Shown here in pieces: positions 53,176 through 59,480 of a stretch of 59,480 nucleotides of DNA (position 1 is its first letter; each line of letters starts with the position of its first letter). This stretch comes from an uncultured Bacteroidota bacterium (lineage in GTDB: Bacteria; Bacteroidota; Bacteroidia; Chitinophagales; Chitinophagaceae): NCBI GenBank assembly GCA_903853805.1, contig CAINUN010000093.1:1-59480 (forward strand). The letters run 5' to 3'. The notes beneath the pieces are model-generated. The model saw nothing but the letters and a program-made list of their open reading frames with translations, searched no databases and was not told where the DNA came from. Position numbers and translations under genes: made by a program.

Positions 53176-54168
53176 TTAATCGGTGATAAATGGATAGTCT
53201 TGGTCCACATAAATGTCTTTAAGCAACTCATCATCGCTTGGGTAAGGACTATCTTCTGCAAACTTAACACTTTCATCCACCTGTTGCTTCACACGAGCAT
53301 TAATGGCTTCAATATCTGCTTCAGTAGCCCAATTATTTTGCATGATGGTTGCTAAAGCCTGATTGATGGGGTCTTTCTCTTTATACTCTTCAAGCTCTTC
53401 TTTGGTACGATACTTAGCAGGGTCGCTCATTGAATGCCCACGATAGCGATAGGTTTTGATTTCTAAAAAAGTAGGTCCACCTTTTTCTCTTGCACGGCGA
53501 ACGGCACGATCAATAGCTTTATGAACTTCTTCACAACTCATACCATCCACCGAATCGGCAGGCATGTCATAAGCATCGGCAAGACGGTAAATATCTAAAA
53601 CTTTAGACGTACGCGATACTGAAGTGCCCATAGCGTAATGATTGTTTTCGCAGATGAACACCACCGGAAGGTTCCATAGCATAGCCATATTAAAGGATTC
53701 ATGCAACAAACCTTGACGAGCAGCACCATCACCAAACATAGCAATAGTCACACGGTCATTATCAAGGTATTGATCGGCAAAGGCAATGCCCGCACCCAAA
53801 CCAATTTGTCCACCCACAATGCCATGTCCACCGAAAAATCTTTTTTCTTTAGAGAAGAAGTGCATGGAACCGCCCTTTCCTTTGGTGCAACCAGTGGCTT
53901 TACCATAAAGCTCTGCCATACATTCATTGGGGGTTATGCCTTTAGCAATAGCCAATCCATGGTCGCGATAAGCGGTAATGATGTTGTCATCATCACGAAT
54001 AGCGGTCATCATTCCAGCAGCAACTGCTTCTTGTCCAATATAAAGATGGCAAAATCCGCGAATCTTTTGCATGCCATACAATTGCCCAGCCTTCTCTTCA
54101 AAGCGGCGCAACAACAGCATTAATTCATACCAATATAAATAGGTTTCTTTTCCGAATGGGGTCTGCAC
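53176..54168 (-). CDS. pdhA: Pyruvate dehydrogenase E1 component, alpha subunit
   Basis: This 330-aa thiamine-diphosphate enzyme subunit decarboxylates pyruvate. The cofactor motif runs from GDGAARQG (about 146) to the CENNHYAMGT stretch (NN at 175-176). The phosphorylation-loop-like YRYRGHSMSDPAKYR and GSMHFFSKEKRFFGGHGIVG are typical of E1 alpha. The beta subunit and E2/E3 genes are not adjacent, which is common in Bacteroidota. It diverges from recF with 50 bases between them. Confidence 0.94.
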   Translation of the reverse strand: MQTPFGKETYLYWYELMLLLRRFEEKAGQLYGMQKIRGFCHLYIGQEAVAAGMMTAIRDDDNIITAYRDHGLAIAKGITPNECMAELYGKATGCTKGKGGSMHFFSKEKRFFGGHGIVGGQIGLGAGIAFADQYLDNDRVTIAMFGDGAARQGLLHESFNMAMLWNLPVVFICENNHYAMGTSVSRTSKVLDIYRLADAYDMPADSVDGMSCEEVHKAIDRAVRRAREKGGPTFLEIKTYRYRGHSMSDPAKYRTKEELEEYKEKDPINQALATIMQNNWATEADIEAINARVKQQVDESVKFAEDSPYPSDDELLKDIYVDQDYPFITD

Positions 54169-54218
54169 AGAATTTCTAAATTTGTAGCGAAATTAATAAA
54201 ACTTCTTTACTCATTTCC

Positions 54219-55304
54219 TTGTCGCATATTCTTCAAAGCATATCGCTCATCCAATTCAGGAATTATCATTCGAAAACTTTTCGTTTTCCTACAAATATAA
54301 CCTGTATTACAGGGCCCAATGGAAGCGGCAAAACCAATCTGCTAGATGCAGTGTATGTGCTTTGTTATACCAAAAGCTACTTCAGTCCTACGCAGCTCAA
54401 TTTGATTCTTCATGGCATGGATGGCTACCGGGTTTCGGGTGTGTTTCATAATAGGAATGGTGATGAAGAAACTATTGTTTGCAAATGGAAAGAAGGCAAA
54501 AAGGAAGTGTTCGCCAACGATGCGCCGTATGAAAAAATAACAGACCACATTGGGCGCTATGCGGCTGTGATGATTGCACCTGATGACCTTCAACTCATTA
54601 ATGAAGGTAGCGAACAACGCCGCAAATGGCTCGACTCCATCCTTTGCCAAACTAACAAAGAGTACTTTGAACATTTGTTGCATTACCAGCGAGTGTTGTT
54701 GCAGCGCAATGCTTGGTTGAAGCTACATGCGCAAAACTCTATTAATGAAAGCGCTGAATTGGATTATTACAACGAACAATTAGCACAGCACGGACATTAT
54801 ATTTTTAGCGCAAGAAAACAATTTGTCCAAGATTTTTTACCCTTACTGCAAGAGTATTATCATCAAATTTCTGAGGGAAAAGAAACCATTTCATTGTTCT
54901 ACAAATGCGACCTAACAGTACGCCCACACTTGCAATGGTTGCAAGATAGTTTGCAACAAGATGTGTATAGGCAAAGAACTGGACGCGGCATTCATAAAGA
55001 CGAACTGGAGTTTTCTTTAAACAATGAAAGCCTGAAACAATTTGGCTCGCAAGGACAAAAAAAATGTTTCCTCTTTGCCATGAAGCTAGCACAATATGTT
55101 TATCTCCACCAACGACTAAAGCTTTTTCCAATTCTCTTGCTTGATGATGTTTTTGAAAAATTGGACCATTTAAGAATTGAGGCATTGATGCGCATCATTA
55201 GCAGCGTGGAGTTTGGGCAGGTGTTGTTGACAGATACGGATGCCACCCGGGTGCGCAATGCTTTTAGCTTAAGTGCCAAAATAGAGGTGCTAGAATTGGA
55301 TTAA
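54219..55304 (+). CDS. recF: DNA repair protein RecF
   Basis: This 361-aa ABC-type ATPase helps load RecA at gaps. Walker A is GPNGSGKTNLLDAVYVLCYT (GPNGSGKT at 32-39). The signature region is LKQFGSQGQKKCFLFAMKLA and Walker B is LFPILLLDDVFEKLD. The start appears to be TTG at 54219: no ATG occurs before the first beta-strand (ILQSISLIQFRNYHSKTF), and the next Met would remove Walker A. Its length is then normal. Confidence 0.92.
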   Translation: MSHILQSISLIQFRNYHSKTFRFPTNITCITGPNGSGKTNLLDAVYVLCYTKSYFSPTQLNLILHGMDGYRVSGVFHNRNGDEETIVCKWKEGKKEVFANDAPYEKITDHIGRYAAVMIAPDDLQLINEGSEQRRKWLDSILCQTNKEYFEHLLHYQRVLLQRNAWLKLHAQNSINESAELDYYNEQLAQHGHYIFSARKQFVQDFLPLLQEYYHQISEGKETISLFYKCDLTVRPHLQWLQDSLQQDVYRQRTGRGIHKDELEFSLNNESLKQFGSQGQKKCFLFAMKLAQYVYLHQRLKLFPILLLDDVFEKLDHLRIEALMRIISSVEFGQVLLTDTDATRVRNAFSLSAKIEVLELD

Positions 55305-55327
55305 TATTCAAAAGTTAATTTTTTAAA

Positions 55328-55361
55328 AAGAGCATGCACAACACTTGCTAAACATGCTCTT
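55328..55361 (+). terminator. Terminator after recF
   Basis: AAGAGCATG and CATGCTCTT form a 9-bp stem with a 16-nt loop, 24 bases after the stop. The T tract is interrupted (TTCATC). Confidence 0.55.
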
Positions 55362-55486
55362 CATCTGAATTTTGTGAATTAACCCTTAATCCATTATAAA
55401 ATTAAGGAAGCATTATTCTTAAGCTACTTTCACAATATAAATATTTGAACTCAATCCATTTGCTGGTAGCTAAATAGTGTTTTTGC

Positions 55487-55521
55487 TTAATTAACACCAT
55501 AGTATTAATGGTGTTAATTAA
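55487..55521. promoter_or_regulatory. Perfect 14-bp inverted repeat, possible operator
   Basis: TTAATTAACACCAT and ATGGTGTTAATTAA are separated by 7 bases. Lacking a T-run outside the stem, it looks more like a binding site for a dimeric regulator, or an mRNA hairpin, than a terminator. It lies 170 bases before the DUF6600-like gene. Confidence 0.45.
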
Positions 55522-55691
55522 TTTCCCATATATCCGCAATTTGAATTGTCAATATTGTTTTTTTTATTTCTTGCTATAGAAACACATTTTACTTATTTAA
55601 TAAAGCACATTTTTCCTTTAACATTCTCTTAGCAAAATTGGGAGATGTGTTTGATTTAGTATAGTATTCGTTAACCTCAAAACCTAATTTT

Positions 55692-57011
55692 ATGAAACAA
55701 ATGAATTCATTTTTTGTAGCTCTATTATTTGTTGTTTTTTCTTGCGTCAACATCAATAAAGCAACTGCATATCAGGACGATTACATCTCCATGCAGACCT
55801 TTTACGATGAACTTTCTCCTTACGGTTCTTGGTTTAACGACCCTGATTATGGTTATGTTTGGAGCCCAGCTGCCAGCAGAAATTTTCGTCCCTACTATAC
55901 CGATGGACATTGGGCAATGACACAATATGGAAATACTTGGGTGTCGAATTATGAATGGGGTTGGGCTCCATTTCACTATGGGCGTTGGACTTATGATAAT
56001 AATTATGGTTGGCTTTGGATTCCAGGATATGAATGGGCACCTGCTTGGGTTACTTGGCGAAGTGGTGGTGGTTATTATGGTTGGGCCCCATTAGGTCCGA
56101 ATTCAAACTACAATTATGCTTACGATGACAATTATTATGTGCCTGATTTTTGGTGGATATTTATTCCCAACAATTTCATCTACAGTAATAATTATTACTC
56201 TTGTTGGCGTGGTCCAAGATATAATAATAGGTTTATTTATCGTAGTAGGGTGATGCACAATTGTTACAACAATTATTATGCATGCGGACCTTTCCGAAAT
56301 GAAATTGAACATAATACAGGAAGAAATATTACTATTTACAACCTGAGAAATGAACATGGTAATAGAAGACCGAGAATGACTACAAATTCTATTGGAATGT
56401 ATCAGCCCAAAGTTAATCAAACTCCAAGAAGCAGTTATAATCAAACAGAAATGCCCAAATCAATTCGTCAATTTGAACGCCCTATTCAGAAGACAGAAGT
56501 AGCAATGATGAACCACGATATTCGATCAGACAGAAATATGGCGGGTGATAGAAATGACTATCGAAACAATAATAGAAGTTTTGATAATCAAACTCCAGCT
56601 GATCAACCTATTATTCAAAATGATGTTAGAAATAATCAAGTTCCTGACAAACAACCAAGGAATGATTTTGGAAATAGAGATAATCGTTTTGATAAAGGAG
56701 GGATTAGTCAACAATCAATTTCTGAAAGGAATCAAGATTGGACACAAAACCAAGCGAGGAATAATCCTCAACAAACAGAAAAAAGAAACCAATCATCAAT
56801 ACAAAATAATACCCCTCAAGTTGAATGGCGCAGACCTGAGCCGCAGCGAGTAGAACAAACACAACAACAATTGCAACCAAGAGTCCAAGAACAAAACTTT
56901 CAACAAAGAGAAATGCCAAGACAAGAGAGGCAATATCAACAAACAAGGTCAATTAATCCGCCAGTTCAAAGAAATAGCGAACGTGGCATGCAACAGGGTT
57001 TTCGCAGGTGA
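55692..57011 (+). CDS. DUF6600-like secreted protein, Trp/Tyr-rich with Gln/Asn-rich tail
   Basis: This 439-aa protein has a signal peptide (about 1-26, ending KATAYQ). The N-terminal domain (27-150) repeats aromatic motifs: YGSWFNDPDYGYVWSP, DGHWAMTQYGNTW, WGWAPFHYGRW and GWLWIPGYEWAPAWVTW, the DUF6600 style. A Tyr/Asn-rich part and a long disordered Asn/Gln/Arg tail follow, ending GMQQGFRR. It is probably an envelope or surface protein of unknown role. The plan and GFRR end are shared with the protein at 7435. A long AT-rich leader precedes it. Confidence 0.75.
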   Translation: MKQMNSFFVALLFVVFSCVNINKATAYQDDYISMQTFYDELSPYGSWFNDPDYGYVWSPAASRNFRPYYTDGHWAMTQYGNTWVSNYEWGWAPFHYGRWTYDNNYGWLWIPGYEWAPAWVTWRSGGGYYGWAPLGPNSNYNYAYDDNYYVPDFWWIFIPNNFIYSNNYYSCWRGPRYNNRFIYRSRVMHNCYNNYYACGPFRNEIEHNTGRNITIYNLRNEHGNRRPRMTTNSIGMYQPKVNQTPRSSYNQTEMPKSIRQFERPIQKTEVAMMNHDIRSDRNMAGDRNDYRNNNRSFDNQTPADQPIIQNDVRNNQVPDKQPRNDFGNRDNRFDKGGISQQSISERNQDWTQNQARNNPQQTEKRNQSSIQNNTPQVEWRRPEPQRVEQTQQQLQPRVQEQNFQQREMPRQERQYQQTRSINPPVQRNSERGMQQGFRR

Positions 57012-57016
57012 ACAAT

Positions 57017-57057
57017 AAAAAAGAAAGCAACATCATTTTGGTGTTGCTTTCTTTTTT
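57017..57057. terminator. Terminator after the DUF6600-like gene
   Basis: AAAAAAGAAAGCAACA and TGTTGCTTTCTTTTTT form a 16-bp perfect stem, active in either direction by sequence, 5 bases after the stop. Confidence 0.85.
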
Positions 57058-57140
57058 AGTTAAAAAATTAGTTCAAAAAACTAAATTGCAACTTTTATTC
57101 AAATTCCATTTACTTGCCGACTACAGCGAACAATCCTGCA

Positions 57141-57542
57141 ATGCGTATTTATCCTTTTCAAATAAAAGGTTCGCACGAAAATATTTATCAAACTAGATTG
57201 ATGGAAGATGGTAATCATTTTTATCATACTTGCACTTGCCCAAGTAGTCACAATAAAAAGTGTAAGCACATTTATCAATTGTTAGCTGGAGACATTAGTA
57301 GTGTGGTTGATTTAGATAAAGTAACTTATCACCACGCTATAGAAGCTATCAGTTCTTTTAAACGAGGAATGCATGCCATCAATAAAGCTAGGGTAAAGAA
57401 AAGATTATCTCCTCTATGTAGAGTGTGTAAATGCGAAATGAAAGTAATTCATCAATCAGTTTCATGGTGGGTAAAGTTGTTCGATTCCAAAAGCTCATCA
57501 AGGAGAAAATATATTTGTCCAAATTGTAAAGAGCAGACATAG
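57141..57542 (+). CDS. SWIM zinc-finger plus zinc-ribbon small protein
   Basis: The ATG at 57141 (MRIYPFQIKGSHENIYQT) gives 133 aa; a TTG at 57114 is possible. A SWIM-type motif C31-x-C33...C41-x-H43 (CTCPSSHNKKCKH) is followed by a helix. Two CxxC pairs (C93/C96 in CRVCKCEM and C126/C129 in YICPNCKEQ) form a likely zinc ribbon. SWIM domains usually bind DNA or proteins next to helicases or transposases, but here the protein is free-standing. It ends 13 bases before the acyl-CoA ligase gene. Confidence 0.7.
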   Translation: MRIYPFQIKGSHENIYQTRLMEDGNHFYHTCTCPSSHNKKCKHIYQLLAGDISSVVDLDKVTYHHAIEAISSFKRGMHAINKARVKKRLSPLCRVCKCEMKVIHQSVSWWVKLFDSKSSSRRKYICPNCKEQT

Positions 57543-57555
57543 ATAACCTTTTTTT

Positions 57556-59328
57556 ATGCAGTACAACCGCTTATTTGATATTGTTACTCAAAGAAAAAAA
57601 GAAGATGCAAATAGTGTTATGCTTGCATCAAAAGTTAATGGAAATTGGCAAACAATTAGTAGTGGTGAAGTTTGGAACAAGGCACAATATCTTGCAGGAG
57701 GGTTATTAAATCTTCAACTTTCAAAAGATCTTACTAATCCTGAATTACAAGAAAAAATAGCCATCATTTCACCTAATAGTCCCGAATGGGTAATTACTGA
57801 TATTGCAGTTCAGTTGACAGGCTCTGTACTTACACCAATATATCCCACTATTAGCCCCAGTGAAATTGCGTTTATTTTAAATGAAGCCAATGTAAGAATA
57901 CTTTTTCTTGCCAATAAAGAACTTCTTGAAAGATTTAAAGCAGTACTTGAAACAATAACTAGTCTTAAATTTATTTTCTCTTTCGATGAGGTGGACGACG
58001 TGCCTAGTTGGAATGAGTTGATAGACAAGAAACTTTTACCTGATAATCATTTGATTGATAGAATAAATGAGGATACCCTTGCTACCATCATCTACACATC
58101 AGGAACCACTGGAGACCCTAAAGGTGTTATGCTAACGCACAAAAATATTGTATCTAATATTCAGGATTCAATGCCAGCGTTCACTTTTGCAATTAAAGGA
58201 GAGAAAGCATTGAGTTTTCTTCCTTTGAATCACATCTTTGAAAAGATGGTGACTTATTTGTATTTACAAGCTGGCATCTCAATTTATTATGCCGAGAGTA
58301 TGGATACTATTGGAGATAATCTTAAGGAAGTAAAACCATTAGTATTTAGCACAGTCCCAAGGTTGTTGGAAAAGGTCTATGAAAAAATTATGGCTAAAGC
58401 CATTGAACTCAAAGGAATAAAACGACTTTTTTTCTTTTGGGCATTAGAGATAGGAAAACGGTATGATAACTCAATTGAAGGAAATTTTTGGTATCGCATT
58501 CAACTGTGGCTAGCCAATAAAATTGTATTTAACAAATGGAGAGATGCACTTGGTGGAAATGTGAAGGCAATTGTCACCGGTTCGGCAGCATGCCAAGAAA
58601 GATTGATTCGCATTTTTTCAGCAGCACATATAACCATCATGGAAGGTTATGGGTTAACAGAAACTTCGCCCGTTGTGACAGTGAATCGTTATGAATCAGA
58701 TGGAAGAAGAATTGGGAGTGTGGGTGCATTAATCCAAAATGTTGAAGTGAAAATTGCAGATGATGGTGAGATTTTAACACGAGGTAGCAATGTGATGTTA
58801 GGTTATTTTAAAAGACCAGAACTGACAAATGAAGTGTTGAAAGATGGTTGGTTCTATACAGGAGATATAGGAGAATGGATCGATGGTAAATTCCTAAAAC
58901 TTACTGACCGGAAAAAAGAAATTTTCAAGACTTCAGGTGGTAAATATGTTGCTCCTCAAGTTATTGAAAACAAGTTGAAAGAAAGTGCTTTTATAGAACA
59001 AATTATGGTGGTTGGAGCCGATAGAAAATTTGTAAGTGCTTTGATTGTTCCTAATTTTCTTGCACTTAAAAAATACTTGAAACGGCATCACAAGGTCCAA
59101 GCAAGTACTAACGAAGAAATTATAGCACAAAAAGAAGTCGTTGCATTAATACAAGAGCAAGTTGAAAAGATGAACATTCATTTCAATCACGTAGAACAGG
59201 TAAAGAAGTGTTGCATATTGCCAAATGAATGGAGTGTTGATAGCGGTGAATTAACTCCTTCTTTAAAAATAAAACGAAAGGTGTTGTTGCAGAAGTTTTC
59301 AAAGGAAATAGAAGAATTGTATTATTGA
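57556..59328 (+). CDS. Long-chain fatty acid-CoA ligase
   Basis: This 590-aa AMP-binding enzyme activates fatty acids to acyl-CoA. The P-loop is TIIYTSGTTGDPKGVMLTHK (from about 177). LSFLPLNHIFEKMVTYLYLQ is typical of the long-chain group. GYGLTETSPVVTVNRYES, GWFYTGDIGEWIDGKFLKLT and DRKKEIFKTSGGKYVAPQVI with the catalytic Lys region follow. The C-terminal domain is complete. It resembles the FAA1/FadD15-like long-chain ligases. It is probably co-transcribed with the zinc protein upstream. Confidence 0.92.
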   Translation: MQYNRLFDIVTQRKKEDANSVMLASKVNGNWQTISSGEVWNKAQYLAGGLLNLQLSKDLTNPELQEKIAIISPNSPEWVITDIAVQLTGSVLTPIYPTISPSEIAFILNEANVRILFLANKELLERFKAVLETITSLKFIFSFDEVDDVPSWNELIDKKLLPDNHLIDRINEDTLATIIYTSGTTGDPKGVMLTHKNIVSNIQDSMPAFTFAIKGEKALSFLPLNHIFEKMVTYLYLQAGISIYYAESMDTIGDNLKEVKPLVFSTVPRLLEKVYEKIMAKAIELKGIKRLFFFWALEIGKRYDNSIEGNFWYRIQLWLANKIVFNKWRDALGGNVKAIVTGSAACQERLIRIFSAAHITIMEGYGLTETSPVVTVNRYESDGRRIGSVGALIQNVEVKIADDGEILTRGSNVMLGYFKRPELTNEVLKDGWFYTGDIGEWIDGKFLKLTDRKKEIFKTSGGKYVAPQVIENKLKESAFIEQIMVVGADRKFVSALIVPNFLALKKYLKRHHKVQASTNEEIIAQKEVVALIQEQVEKMNIHFNHVEQVKKCCILPNEWSVDSGELTPSLKIKRKVLLQKFSKEIEELYY

Positions 59329-59345
59329 ACTGTAATTATAAACCA

Positions 59346-59378
59346 AATGCCCCGCGTTCGACGCGAGGCATTTTTTCA
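59346..59378 (+). terminator. Terminator after the fatty acid-CoA ligase gene
   Basis: AATGCC-C-CGCGT and ACGCG-A-GGCATT pair around TCG with one internal mismatch, followed by TTTT. Confidence 0.8.
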
Positions 59379-59439
59379 TTTTCTCCTTGTATAGGTATTC
59401 ATTCATATTAAGAATGAGTCATTCTCTCCTTATAGAATA

Positions 59440-59480
59440 TTATTGTTGAGTAGCAGTATAAACTACATCAGTAGCATAAG
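59440..59480 (-). CDS. Possible C-terminal end of a minus-strand gene cut by the window edge
   Basis: Read on the minus strand from the window edge, one frame gives YATDVVYTATQQ and then TAA at 59440-59442. The residues look protein-like, but only 12 are seen, so no product can be named. The facing position behind the terminator of the acyl-CoA ligase fits a convergent gene. Confidence 0.25.
   Translation of the reverse strand, partial: YATDVVYTATQQ

Larger units (their letters stand above)
55305..55691. other. 387-base AT-rich spacer with terminator and perfect inverted repeat
   Basis: Holds a terminator-like hairpin just after recF (55328-55361) and a 14-bp perfect inverted repeat at 55487-55521. 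The rest is a long AT-rich leader of the DUF6600-like gene. No gene is seen. Confidence 0.6.

Noticed and set aside
55729-56952. Frames on both strands inside the DUF6600-like gene
   Set aside because: They arise from its low-complexity Asn/Gln codons; only the forward frame has a signal peptide and family motifs.
1-59480. Mobile element or prophage
   Set aside because: No transposase, integrase, reverse transcriptase, phage gene or paired attachment site was seen.

Overview
The window looks like chromosomal DNA of an environmental member of the Bacteroidota. The evidence is a GldD gliding lipoprotein, a secreted protein with a type IX secretion (T9SS) C-terminal sorting domain, an archaeal/eukaryotic-type ProS, an SdhCAB operon with a fused C/D anchor, a YtxJ bacillithiol-type protein, AT-rich DNA, and several upstream regions with the Bacteroidota -7 motif TAnnTTTG. 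The order is uncertain; something near Chitinophagales/Sphingobacteriales would fit. No rRNA, CRISPR array, transposase, integrase or phage structural gene was found. One tRNA gene, tRNA-Arg(CCT), is present.

Layout. 1-553: gene-free, with a 43-bp tandem array and a 23-codon relic of a T9SS-exported protein. 554-5600: radical SAM protein, secreted M28 peptidase, a broken gene, a lipoprotein and thioredoxin. 5.8-13.6 kb: proS, two cell-envelope proteins, a periplasmic-binding-fold protein behind guaA, and a DUF3467 protein. 13.6-22.2 kb: gldD, tRNA-Arg, an NDP-forming acyl-CoA synthetase, a MOSC protein, and a cyanophycin module (isoaspartyl peptidase, cyanophycinase, cyanophycin synthetase). 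22.2-28 kb: small proteins, 3-hydroxyacyl-CoA dehydrogenase, a SpoU methyltransferase and a thioredoxin/rhodanese/flavin reductase cluster. 28-33 kb: an accessory island with a 21-bp-period array, an orphan 232-aa protein, a T9SS beta-propeller protein and unknown genes. 33-43.4 kb: sdhCAB, dprA, coaX-OMP-lptC and DUF47-PiT phosphate uptake. 43.4-46.1 kb: stacked inverted repeats, an orphan 235-aa protein behind a 41-bp array, a propeller lipoprotein and ytxJ. 46.2-59.5 kb: fabD, rpoN, alanine dehydrogenase, a DoxX-type protein, an HU-like protein beside a 22-bp array, a TPR protein, pdhA, recF, a DUF6600-like protein, a SWIM zinc protein and a long-chain acyl-CoA ligase.

How the genes work together. 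Most are housekeeping: translation, purine synthesis, TCA/respiration, CoA and fatty-acid metabolism, LPS export and DNA uptake/repair. The cyanophycin genes can form a complete make-and-recycle loop for a nitrogen reserve. The thioredoxin/rhodanese genes suggest handling of sulfane sulfur.

The most unusual signal is a set of four non-homologous short tandem arrays: 43 bp at 158-310, 21/42 bp at 28239-28530, 41 bp at 44371-44505 and 22 bp at 51697-51784. Their periods are one or two times about 21 bp, and most have hairpin cores. Three lie beside accessory genes: two orphan proteins of about 230 aa and an HU-like DNA-binding protein. The fourth lies beside the T9SS relic.
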